A stretch of 64,000 nt of DNA. Source: UBA6163 sp041753075 (GTDB taxonomy: Bacteria > Planctomycetota > Planctomycetia > Pirellulales > Pirellulaceae). Below the pieces are notes generated by a model, which was not told the DNA's origin, did not search any database, and was given only the letters and a program-made list of their open reading frames with translations. Position numbers and translations under genes: made by a program. Shown here one piece after another: positions 9,501 through 17,435 of the stretch; within the stretch, counting starts at the first letter, position 1; the number at the start of each line of letters is the position of its first letter. The DNA is taken from assembly GCA_041753075.1 (NCBI GenBank), contig JBGSVE010000114.1, positions 28,379-92,378 of the forward strand, read 5' to 3'.

Positions 9501-10589
9501 CTAAACCCGCGTTAATTTGGTAACGCGGCCCGTCGTGACCCACTCGGCGACGAACAGATCACCATGCTTGTCGAAGCACGCATCATGTGGATGGACAAAG
9601 CGACCTTGTTGCCACAATGACTCGTCGGTCCGCAGGTTAAATGCGTTGTTGTGAGCTTTTTTGTCGGCCAGCAATCGCTCGCGGTCATCGCCAATGGTTA
9701 CCACCGTGTTGAGCTCTTTGTCCAACAACGATACCCGCGCCACCAATTCCGGTACGACCATCAGATCCTCGAACGTATCCACATTCGCTGGCAATCCAAG
9801 GTCGGTGACGGTTCGTTTGTAAACGCCGTCCATCGTGAATGTTTGCAACGTATTGTGCGCGCGATCGGTGACGACAATTTGCGGTTCGCCGCCGCGTTGA
9901 TCGATCCCAATCCCATGCGGTGTATTGAATTTGCCCTCGCCTTCGCCTGGACCACCGAAGCAGGACATCCATTTGCCACCCGCGTCGTAGCGATGGATGT
10001 AGAACGCGCCATAACCATCGGCCAATAAGAAACCGCCATCGGGCATGAACGCAAAGTTCGTTGGCATGAATCGATCACGCCCCCAAATTCTCTGCGGATT
10101 GGCCGCTTCGCCGGGCGCATAGTGTCCGCATTGTTGCGGTGCGTAGGCTTGCCATACCAGCTCGCCGCTCAGCGACATCTTGGCAAACGTTTTTGTTTGT
10201 TGATAAGCCGCAACGTACAAAAATGCCTCGCCGCCTTCGATGCGAATCTCAACCCCATGGCCGCCACCTTGAAATTGTTCACCAAAGGCACGAATAAACT
10301 TTCCTTCGGGGCTGAATACAAAGATCGACGGATGGTCAACGCGCTTGGCGTCGCCCTCATGAATGACATAAAGATTGTTGTCCGGGTCCACAGCGACGCC
10401 GTGCGTGATCTGCCAATGATACTGTTCGGGAAGTTGCGGCCACGCATGCTTGCACTCGAACCGATGATCGCCCGAGCCGACTAAGCCTTGAGCCTGCGAG
10501 CGTTTGGCGGTGATGATCGCCGGTGCGGCGATCGCGGTCGCCGCTGCGGTGCGAATGAAACGTCGTCGCGAAATGAATGAACGCGGCAT
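9501..10589 (-). CDS. Tat-exported NHL-repeat (six-bladed beta-propeller) protein
   Basis: A 362-residue protein. A twin-arginine signal (SRRRFIRTAAAT, residues 7-18) is followed by NHL-type repeats such as HGVAVDPDNNLYVIHEGD, FNTPHGIGIDQRG and VHPHDACFDKHGDLFVAEW. The fold is a beta-propeller folded in the cytoplasm and exported to the periplasm. Members are often paired with sugar-metabolism enzymes in planctomycetes; ligand and activity are unknown. It is the last gene of the minus-strand block 9.5-13.7 kb, separated from the next gene by 333 bases. Confidence 0.85.
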   Translation of the reverse strand: MPRSFISRRRFIRTAAATAIAAPAIITAKRSQAQGLVGSGDHRFECKHAWPQLPEQYHWQITHGVAVDPDNNLYVIHEGDAKRVDHPSIFVFSPEGKFIRAFGEQFQGGGHGVEIRIEGGEAFLYVAAYQQTKTFAKMSLSGELVWQAYAPQQCGHYAPGEAANPQRIWGRDRFMPTNFAFMPDGGFLLADGYGAFYIHRYDAGGKWMSCFGGPGEGEGKFNTPHGIGIDQRGGEPQIVVTDRAHNTLQTFTMDGVYKRTVTDLGLPANVDTFEDLMVVPELVARVSLLDKELNTVVTIGDDRERLLADKKAHNNAFNLRTDESLWQQGRFVHPHDACFDKHGDLFVAEWVTTGRVTKLTRV

Positions 10590-10922
10590 CTTCGTGTTCC
10601 CAGCAAGAATGAGAAATGGACCAAACTGGCAAGTTCATAGTTTATGCGTTCCGCCCCGTCGCTGCATCCCACGTCTCGCCGGTGGCCTTCCAATACGCAT
10701 TATTGGCAGCCCTCAATTCGTGAACCAATAGAGTGCGCTGGTAAAGCCGCCAACTGCCCCGCGACCTTCACCCCAATTTCAATCGAGTGTTTGATCTGAA
10801 TCGTGAGCCGGCAGATTTCCGACTTCGATACGGCGGCGATCGCCCCGTTCCGATCACCGATAACGGTCAACCGATCGTGAAGCTGTTTCACTGAGGCTGG
10901 GGCTTCCAGGCGCAGCGATGCC
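10590..10922. other. 333-base spacer, possible decayed reading frame
   Basis: No gene can be supported. On the minus strand a frame ending at 10700 is open through the spacer and reads as a helical, Leu/Ile-rich peptide of about 75 residues (SVKQLHDRLTVIGDR then EICRLTIQIKHSIEIGVKV). It begins inside the upstream isomerase gene in another frame and has no start of its own. It could be a gene remnant or chance. Confidence 0.3.
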
Positions 10923-11807
10923 TTAGGGCCAATACTGCGCAATCTTGCGTTTGAGGAATTCGACGCTGCGGACAAGTTGATCCATGCCATCGACGCCGTC
11001 TTCAATGCTGATCCAACCGTCGAATCCAACGCGTTTTAGTTCGGTAAAGATGGCGTCGTAGTCGTTCAGTCCTTTGCCGATTTCGCCGTGACGCAGTCGT
11101 TTGGCGTAGCCGATCGCACCACCTTCTTCACGACGCAAATCTTCGATCGTGCCCTCTTTCAAGTAACGGTCGCTGGCGTGCATCGTGACGACGCAGTGCG
11201 AGACTCGCTTGAGCAACTCGACCGGATCCTCGCCAGCAAGGTACGTGTTACTGGGGTCGTAGTTGACACCGAAATTGGGATGATCGATGGATTGAACAAG
11301 TTGGCAGAACACATCTGCCTTCTGCGCGAACTCGGGATACACCCAAAAGTAGTCTTTGTAATGATTCTCAATGACCAGCGTGATGCCGCGTTCCTGTGCG
11401 TATGACAAACAAGTTTGAATCGCGTCCGACGCCAACTTGACACCTTCGTCGATCGACAGTTCAGGACGCCGTTGACCGCTGAGCACTCGACAATAGCTGC
11501 CACCGAGGGCTTGGATCATGTCAATCCAGTTCCTTTGTTTGGTGATCTCTTTCTCACGAAACGCGGCGTCGGGATGCGTGAAGTCGGGCGAGCAGCACAT
11601 CATCGGAATCACCATGCCGATGTCTTCGACTTCAGTTTTGAATCGAGTCCAGTTTGACCGGTTCGCCATTTCAAGAAAGCCTGCGTACCATTCGAGTCCC
11701 TGTATGTCGAGTGTTGAGGCGAGATTGATCCAATCGGATACGAACATCGTGCCGTCCTTGCAGAGGGCGTTCATGTAGGCTTTGGGAAACGCGGCTAGTT
11801 TTGGCAT
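10923..11807 (-). CDS. sugar phosphate isomerase/epimerase-type TIM-barrel protein
   Basis: A 294-residue AP-endonuclease-2-like (xylose isomerase-like) barrel. Metal-ligand motifs are visible: LVIENHYKD (Glu, third strand), FGVNYDPSN (Asp), VVTMHASDR (His) and WISIEDGVDGMDQ (C-terminal Glu). No signal peptide, so cytoplasmic. Enzymes of this group isomerise or epimerise ketoses or cyclitols; the substrate is open. It lies 77 bases downstream of the dehydrogenase gene on the same strand and probably works in the same sugar pathway. Confidence 0.85.
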   Translation of the reverse strand: MPKLAAFPKAYMNALCKDGTMFVSDWINLASTLDIQGLEWYAGFLEMANRSNWTRFKTEVEDIGMVIPMMCCSPDFTHPDAAFREKEITKQRNWIDMIQALGGSYCRVLSGQRRPELSIDEGVKLASDAIQTCLSYAQERGITLVIENHYKDYFWVYPEFAQKADVFCQLVQSIDHPNFGVNYDPSNTYLAGEDPVELLKRVSHCVVTMHASDRYLKEGTIEDLRREEGGAIGYAKRLRHGEIGKGLNDYDAIFTELKRVGFDGWISIEDGVDGMDQLVRSVEFLKRKIAQYWP

Positions 11808-11884
11808 GATGAAAAATGTGGAATGAAGTCAATGAAGGTTTTGAATAGAACCATCTTCTTACCTCCATTCTCCTACGAACATTG

Positions 11885-12910
11885 TTAGACGGGTTTCAGT
11901 ACCGACTTCACGACTTCGCCGTTGTGCATCTTCTCAAACGCTTCGTGCCAATCGGTGATCGGCCACACGCCGCCGATGATCGGCTTCACGTTAAGCTGTC
12001 CGCTGGCAAGAATCGCAATCACACGTTCCCAGATCGGCCAGTTGTGACTGAAGCTGCCTTGCAAGGTGACGTTCTTTTGCACCATCGGGTCGAGACTGAA
12101 GCCGAGCGGATCGCGGCCCCAGCCGACCTTGGAAATCCAGCCCGCCGGGCGGACAATGTCGATTGCAATCTTGAGTGTCACGCTCGCGCCCGCCGCGTCG
12201 ATCACTCCGTCGCAGCCAAGACCGTCACGTTGTAACGCCCAGGGCTTAGCGTCACCGATGATCGCTTCGCAGCCGTATTGTTTGGCGATCTCGAGGCGGT
12301 GTCTGTCCGAGTCAAGTCCAACCAAAGCGACCTCGGCACCACAAAGTCGGGCCATCGCGGCGCACAAGATACCGATCGTGCCCGGACCCAGCACAACGAT
12401 TCGGTCGCCCGGTTCGATGCGAGCATTCTTGACAACCGCGTTGTAGGCGACGCAGCATGGTTCGGTCAGACACGCATGCTCAAACGGCAACGCATCGGGC
12501 ACGGCATGTAAAATTCGCGACGGCACCTTCACATACTTCGTCATCGCACCGTTAACGCCATATCCAAAACCTTTGCGAGTCGGGTCGAGGTTGTACAGTC
12601 CTCGCCGAGACATCGGATTGTTTGCGTCGATGATTGCTGCTGTTTCGCTGACGACTCGATCGCCTTCTTTCCAGCCGTCGACGTTTGCGCCCAGTTCCGC
12701 GATCACACCGCCAAATTCGTGACCAAGGATAACGGGATAATTTACTGGCCAAGAATGGTCAGCGGTCCATTGATGCAAGTCACTGCCACAGACGCCGACA
12801 TTGGCGACCTCCAGCAACACATCATCGGGACCAATCGAAGGTCGCTCGACTTCACGGATTTCGACGGAGCCCTTTTCAGGGGCGAAATTGACGACGGCGG
12901 CTGGTTTCAT
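11885..12910 (-). CDS. zinc-type medium-chain dehydrogenase lacking the structural zinc cysteines
   Basis: A 341-residue MDR-family alcohol/polyol dehydrogenase (threonine/sorbitol dehydrogenase group). Catalytic zinc ligands are visible in VGVCGSDLHQW (Cys near 40) and ILGHEFGG (His-Glu near 63). The Rossmann motif is VLGPGTIGIL. The lobe that normally carries four structural-zinc cysteines is replaced by VVSETAAIIDANNPMSRRGL followed by YNLDPTRKGFGYG, with no Cys. Some polyol dehydrogenases lack this zinc, so the enzyme may be active. It sits between the isomerase and the hexulose-phosphate-synthase-like gene, as in a catabolic pathway oxidising a sugar or sugar alcohol. Confidence 0.9.
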   Translation of the reverse strand: MKPAAVVNFAPEKGSVEIREVERPSIGPDDVLLEVANVGVCGSDLHQWTADHSWPVNYPVILGHEFGGVIAELGANVDGWKEGDRVVSETAAIIDANNPMSRRGLYNLDPTRKGFGYGVNGAMTKYVKVPSRILHAVPDALPFEHACLTEPCCVAYNAVVKNARIEPGDRIVVLGPGTIGILCAAMARLCGAEVALVGLDSDRHRLEIAKQYGCEAIIGDAKPWALQRDGLGCDGVIDAAGASVTLKIAIDIVRPAGWISKVGWGRDPLGFSLDPMVQKNVTLQGSFSHNWPIWERVIAILASGQLNVKPIIGGVWPITDWHEAFEKMHNGEVVKSVLKPV

Positions 12911-12999
12911 GATTGGCTTTCGGGTAGAAGGATTAGCGGTAAGTAAATTGAATGACTGAAGGGGCGGAACTGAAATTTTCCTACCGCTAATTTCCCTAC

Positions 13000-13686
13000 C
13001 TATGACTGTTGGTGGATTGCGCCACAGATCATTCGCAGTGAAGACTCGAGATCACCGTCGGCGGTTTTGAATGTGTCGGCGTCGATGGTCAGTGGTGCTC
13101 CAAGTACGACAAGCGGAGCTCCGTAGCCCGGACACTGGATCGCTTGTTCCAGCGACAGGCCGCCGACTGCTTGAACGGGGACCTTCACGGCATCGCACAC
13201 TTCGCGAAGTTGATCGAGCGGACTTGGCATTCTTAGGCCGCGTGCCGCGAAGCCACGTCGTTCGTCATAGCCAATGTGATGAACAACAAAATCGCAGCCC
13301 AACTCTTCCAGCCAGCGTGCGCTCACAACCCTATCCAGGCAAACCATGTTGTCACCCATTACCTTGACGCCATGATCCCGTCCTGCTTTCACAACACAAC
13401 GAATTGTTTCTTCGTGAGCGCGCGCCATGACCACGACATGCGTGGCCCCGGCAACGGCCATCATCTCGGCCTCCAAATAGCCACCGTCCATCGTTTTCAA
13501 GTCGGCCACGATCGGCACCCCAGGAAACTCACTTCGCAGAGCGCGAATCCCATGCAACCCTTCCGCCAAGATCAGCGGCGTACCTGCTTCGAGCCAATCG
13601 ACACCGGCACGCATCGCCATGTGAGCGGTCGAGATCGCCTCCTTAATGTTGGTCAGGTCCAACGAAATTTGAACGATGGGCTTCAT
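13000..13686 (-). CDS. hexulose-6-phosphate synthase / ketogulonate-phosphate decarboxylase family (OMPDC fold)
   Basis: A 228-residue OMP-decarboxylase-superfamily barrel. The family signature DxKxxD is present as VADLKTMDGGY (about residues 60-70). DFVVHHIGYDERRG fits the HPS/KGPDC substrate loop and VQAVGGLSLEQA the phosphate-binding strand. Known members either fix formaldehyde onto ribulose-5-phosphate or decarboxylate 3-keto-L-gulonate-6-phosphate; the sequence does not decide. No partner 6-phospho-3-hexuloisomerase lies next to it, which favours a sugar-catabolic or aldolase role. First gene of the minus-strand cluster. Confidence 0.85.
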   Translation of the reverse strand: MKPIVQISLDLTNIKEAISTAHMAMRAGVDWLEAGTPLILAEGLHGIRALRSEFPGVPIVADLKTMDGGYLEAEMMAVAGATHVVVMARAHEETIRCVVKAGRDHGVKVMGDNMVCLDRVVSARWLEELGCDFVVHHIGYDERRGFAARGLRMPSPLDQLREVCDAVKVPVQAVGGLSLEQAIQCPGYGAPLVVLGAPLTIDADTFKTADGDLESSLRMICGAIHQQS

Positions 13687-13714
13687 GATTAAATGGGAAT
13701 AAGAAAGGGAGACG

Positions 13715-13789
13715 GACTTCGATCTGCCACCGGGGCCGCTGGCCGAGAAATACCTCGCCGATGACGCCGAAATCTATCGCAGTCGGTGA
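13715..13789 (+). pseudogene. possible C-terminal gene remnant
   Basis: A 24-codon open stretch reads FDLPPGPLAEKYLADDAEIY and ends SR-stop. It looks like a genuine protein C-terminus (ordered, Pro/Asp/Tyr-rich) but has no start or upstream body; the preceding bases belong to the spacer of the hexulose-phosphate-synthase-like gene. Parent family not recognised. It fits the decay seen in the next 6 kb, but chance cannot be excluded. Confidence 0.3.
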
Positions 13790-13942
13790 GAAACTTTCAG
13801 CGAGTGTTCAATAAGTTAATTGATTTTAGTCCGCAGACCTCCTGTATGAAGTTAAGAATGCGAGCGGATGCGAGAGAATCATTTGTCGTTGGTTCAGATT
13901 TCAAACGAACTTGGCTTCTTTGCCCATTCCTTAGCCAAGTGA

Positions 13943-13977
13943 ATTGCCCTCATCGCTCACTGAGCCACGGGGGCAAT
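13943..13977. terminator. hairpin downstream of the decayed lipoprotein gene
   Basis: A 7-bp stem (13943-13949 with 13971-13977) with a 21-base loop, downstream of the minus-strand lipoprotein remnant. No T-run follows. The rest of 13790-14006 shows nothing else. Confidence 0.35.
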
Positions 13978-14006
13978 GGCGTTGAGAGTTTATCTGAATG
14001 GGGTCA

Positions 14007-14194
14007 TCACGGAGCGAAGTTGGGATCCGATTTTGGGATCGCGGCCTGCATCGCGGCGTGGTCCTTTTCCTGCTGCACTTGGACGGCCTCCAATTCGGAT
14101 TGACAGGCATCGATAGGGCCGCCATCGCGTGCACAACCGATCAGCGAAAAAGCGAGAAGACAAACACTGGCGACGAGAAAAAAATTCGTGACAT
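14007..14194 (-). pseudogene. small lipoprotein with a one-base frameshift in a T7 tract
   Basis: From ATG at 14194 the frame encodes MSRIFF and stops early. If the T7 tract (plus-strand A7, 14178-14184) had one more T, the frame would continue as MSRIFFLVASVCLLAFSLIG, with Cys21 in a good lipobox (LIGC). A 41-residue hydrophilic mature part with Gln/Glu-rich VQVQQEKDHAAMQ would end at TGA 14007-14009, 62 residues in all. The spliced signal peptide is too good to be chance. The defect could be a mutation, transcriptional slippage or a sequencing error. It lies downstream of the DUF1559 remnant, a usual planctomycete pairing for small lipoproteins. Confidence 0.7.
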
Positions 14195-14271
14195 CTGGAT
14201 CAGACTTCGGAAAACGCGGGGCATCCGAACTATGGCGAGTTCGGCTACGCCAGTAATTGACCGCTCGTTCC

Positions 14272-15199
14272 TTAGAATTCCGAGATCACTTCGGCATTTG
14301 CACGAGTACCGAGTGCACCCCAAAGGCCGTAGGGGCTAATGGAGCATCGTTCGATAGATATCTTGCCGGGCACAAATTTCGCTATTTGGCGGCAAAACTG
14401 TTAGGCACTGAGTGTGAAGTGGTAGCGCATTAGCCCATTGGAATCCGCGGCCTTCGGATACGGCAACGAGCTGGTTGGCCACAGTTCCGCCTTGAGTAAT
14501 ACCTGCTCCCCAAAAACGAGGGCGTAGCGGATCGATATAGGCAGCACCACGGCAGGCCAACGGATTGTCCGGTAACTGCGCCGAGGCAATATTTCGATTG
14601 AAGAACCGAGTTCGAATGTCCTCATCGCCAAGGTCCGTCGCGATCTCGCCGGACAGGATCGTATTCGCTTTACCGTCAAGGATATCCCGAAACGTTGATT
14701 TGATGAATGGCTTGAATGCGCCTCGCAGCGACGCGCGGGCGTCCTCTGCTCGGTTCTGTGCGATCAGTGTCAGATTGTTGAAGTCGCGATCGCCTAGATC
14801 CTGTTCTCCACTCATCGCGTCACCCACGCACATGGCATAGTTAGTACGACCGAGTGCGGGTAGTCCGACACCAGGGTCGCTGGGACAGCGAAGTGAATTA
14901 ACTTCGGTGAGCCCTGGCACGAAACCCGAATCCTGCGGCGTTGGCCCCATCGCAGGCCAAGGAGTTGGCGGACTCACAGCACCTTGTAGATTCGGACTAC
15001 TGATTTGTTCCCAAAGTGCCTGTTTTTCCATAAATGGCAACATGCCAACCAACGCACTCAGGCGAATATTATTGGAAATGATCGAGTTTGTGGCAAAATC
15101 TACTACCGGCGTCTTTTGTCCAGTGCCCGTGGCATGAGTCAGCAAGTGATTATACGCCGCATGATAATTGTGAATGGCCAACCCAACCTGCTTAAAATT
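14272..15199 (-). pseudogene. DUF1559 (prepilin-like, SBP_bac_10) gene, truncated and frameshifted
   Basis: The middle of a DUF1559 protein is clear: FKQVGLAIHNYHAAYNH, SALVGMLPFMEKQALWEQI, LRCPSDPGVG, TNYAMCVGD and CLTVLPPNS. The N-terminal prepilin segment (FTLVELLVVIAIIG type) is absent: homology starts at about 15,199, and further upstream is antisense to a sigma-factor remnant. The in-frame end at 14336 is premature. The family C-terminus SPYGLWGALGTRANAEVISE is found in the +1 frame ending at 14272-14274, and the usual GGVN/DGSVRF segment between is missing. An internal deletion with frameshift therefore removed about 30-50 residues. Intact members carry a type IV pilin-like N-terminus; this copy cannot be exported or assembled. 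Confidence 0.85.
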
Positions 15200-15465
15200 G
15201 ATCGAGTTTTCGCCTACGTGCGATCGCTCGTGCTGAATCATGCCGATGCGCAGGATGTATTTCAGCTCAGCAATGCGTTCACAGCTTGACAATCGCTGAT
15301 CGCGAGTTGGTTCGTGTTGCCTACGATGATGCGGAGACCGTGGCTGAGTTTGCGAGATCGACTGGTCGTCCGTTGCAGTCGCTATACAACCGGCTAATCG
15401 CAGTCCGAAGAAAATTGCAACAGTGCATCGAGCGACGAATGGTCATTGAGGAAGGTGCAGCATGA
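15200..15465 (+). pseudogene. remnant of a planctomycete-type ECF sigma factor
   Basis: Two pieces of an ECF sigma-70 factor in different frames. The first (from about 15,200) reads RVFAYVRSLVLNHADAQDVF, the conserved region 2 start. The second (about 15,283-15,465) reads SLTIADRELVRVAYDDAETV, then AEFARSTGRPLQSLYNRLIA and VRRKLQQCIERRM, the region 4 helix-turn-helix, ending at TGA 15463-15465. The N-terminal residues and roughly 100 residues between regions 2 and 4 are gone. The stop overlaps the next start (ATGA), the usual translational coupling with an anti-sigma gene. Confidence 0.85.
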
Positions 15466-15910
15466 ATCGAAAAGATGAACCGAATGAGCGATCGCGATTG
15501 CATGAATTGTTGTATTCGCTTGAGACAGAAGAAATCTCGAAAGTTGAATTTGGAGAACTACAAGAGATTCTTCGTGACAAACCAGAATTACAAAAAGTTT
15601 ACTTGACGCACGTTGACCTGGTACTGGAAGTCCCGGCGCTGGTCGGCTGCCATTCACTCGGAATGTCCGCGCCGGATACTGCGGCAACGCGATTGGCAGT
15701 GCATTACTCTTAAACCACGAATACTCGCTAATCGAAGGGATGCTAGAACTGCGGTTTCCAGATGGTGCGACCGCAAGCTCGATTTCACGCGTTGACTCGG
15801 TCTTCATTGATGGCGTTGCCGTGCCGGAGCCATCGACTGTGGCATTGCTCGGGCTAGTCATGGGAGGTGCCGCGAACAAACGACGGATTCGCAGGACGAA
15901 TCCCGTTTAG
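15462..15910 (+). pseudogene. collapsed anti-sigma (FecR-like) / PEP-CTERM protein gene
   Basis: Starts with an ATG overlapping the sigma stop. Residues 1-62 (MNRKDEPNERSRLHELLYSL then VEFGELQEILRDKPELQKVY) are the N-terminal helical part of anti-sigma partners of planctomycete ECF factors. The frame stops at 15713. A second frame, open over about 15,680-15,910, carries LLLNHEYSLIEGMLELRFPD and ends in a PEP-CTERM sorting signal, VPEPSTVALLGLVMGG followed by a basic tail. The membrane segment and the large central FecR/LamG part are missing. The simplest reading is one long gene reduced to its two ends by an internal deletion with frameshift. Confidence 0.75.
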
Positions 15911-15995
15911 TCGAGTTCACAAGGAATAAATCGTTGTCAATCGATAGCGTCAGACGAGCCGTGCAGATCGGTGATGCTGCTGATTTTTTTCTTGC

Positions 15996-16970
15996 CTACG
16001 ACTTTAAAATCGTAGCTTTCTTGACGAAATTAGGCTCAGCACTGATGCCGAAACCGATGGCTCGATTGGCGATCATCCACTTCCAGCGATGCAAACTATA
16101 TTCTTCTTCTCCTCCAGCGACCGGCATCGTGAGTGTATCGGCGACCCGTTTCGTCCCCCACAAGTCATCAAACTCGCAAGGCTCCTCGAAAAAACCATAG
16201 TCATGATCTTGCATCAACTTTCCGACGCGAATGGCTTCGCTCGCATCGTAGGAACTGTTTGCATCGGCAAAGATCGCCATCTCGTCCCCGAACGCTTCCC
16301 GCCACATCGGGATCAGACGTTCGGTTCGCTTCGGCAGCGAGTCGGCATTGCGGCTCATGCGTCCACCGGGCCTCCACTTGATCGCCTTTACACCTGATTC
16401 AGCTATCCATCGACGAAAGTTTTCGACCTCGTCTTCAGGCGCGTTACCTCGCGCGCCGTTGGCTCGGTAGACGGGAATATCACGTCGTAAAGTTTCGCCA
16501 AACAAGTCCGCGAACTTAGCTTCGGCGGTCCTCGCCAGCAGTTCAAGCAGCCCCATCTCGACGGCTGCGATGGCGACCGAGTAGATCAGCCCCTGCATTT
16601 TGTAATTGCTGTTGTAGCGATACGCATCCCACAACAGCGATTCGAGATTGCGAGCATCCTTGCCCAAGAAAACCGGTATCACCTTCTTATGATTTGGAAA
16701 CGTAATCGCTTCGACACCATTCGTCGCACGCACTGGCAGAAGGAAGTGCGGACCCTGTTTGAGCAACTCGATACTCTCGACAATCACAGCGTCGGGCAAG
16801 CGATCGATTTTCAGCACCGGTTGGCCTAGGATGTCGTCGAACTCAGAAGTAGTGAAGGGAGCTGAAGTCGGTGCCGCTCCCACTGAGTCGGTGGCTAATG
16901 CGAGGCCAGCACCTGCGAGGCCAGCGCCTGCGAGACCGGAACCCAGAAAGCGGCGGCGGCAGAGTTTCAT
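15996..16970 (-). pseudogene. Tat-exported enolase-superfamily (mandelate racemase-like) protein with internal deletion
   Basis: An open 324-codon frame. Tat-like signal CRRRFLGSGLAGAG at residues 4-17, then the enolase capping domain, a KxK motif (KAIKWR near 195) and metal ligands Asp236 (IFADANSS), Glu262 (GFFEEPCE) and Glu288 (VAGGEEEYS). Just after WMIANRA (residue 304, about position 16,060) the sequence jumps to IGFGISAEPNFVKKATILKS, which resembles the normal extreme C-terminus of the family. About 80-100 residues, including the barrel strands with the catalytic Asp/His, are missing, although the frame is kept. It is probably inactive. Neighbours suggest it once served a sugar-acid pathway with the Gfo/Idh and LarA-like genes. 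Confidence 0.75.
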
Positions 16971-17044
16971 AGTCGATCTCTTACCTATCGGTACGGTTTC
17001 TTTTCAAGCGACTCTATTCTACAAAAATATTGCTCGCAAAAAGA

Positions 17045-17435
17045 CTGATCGGACAAGTTCTGCTCACTATCGAAAGCCAGTTCATCGAGATCGTGAACAA
17101 CATGAAAGTGCGATTGATCACGCATCGTCATGCAAAGTGTCGGCGATGCGCACGATACGGGCATGCGACGGATCGCGCAGTGGCAGTGACATCAACATCC
17201 GCTCAATCGCTTCACGATCGGTGTCAGGCCACGGACGAAGCTACGCAATGACCTCGGACACGATCTCGGCCAAGTGCGTGATGCCGCGACTACCGACGCC
17301 AATCGCAATTGAATCTCCCGGTTGAACGCGTGTCCGCGACTTCGCTAACTCGACTACCAACGTCTCGCGAATCGCGATCGGAGCGGTAGCGGCAAAATTC
17401 TGTCGCACACGAATCATTCTTGGCAATCGCATCAT
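17045..17435 (-). pseudogene. LarA-like (DUF2088) gene remnant
   Basis: The first 64 residues look intact: MMRLPRMIRVRQNFAATAPI, then VQPGDSIAIGVGSRGITHLA, typical of the nickel-pincer lactate racemase (LarA/DUF2088) N-terminus. A stop follows at 17241-17243. Another frame (about 17,118-17,236) gives WPDTDREAIERMLMSLPLRD and ARIVRIADTLH, and a third frame gives VVHDLDELAFDSEQNLSD, matching C-terminal parts of the same family. The roughly 420-residue protein is thus reduced to three pieces. The start overlaps the Gfo/Idh stop by four bases (ATGA), so the pair was one operon. Confidence 0.75.
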
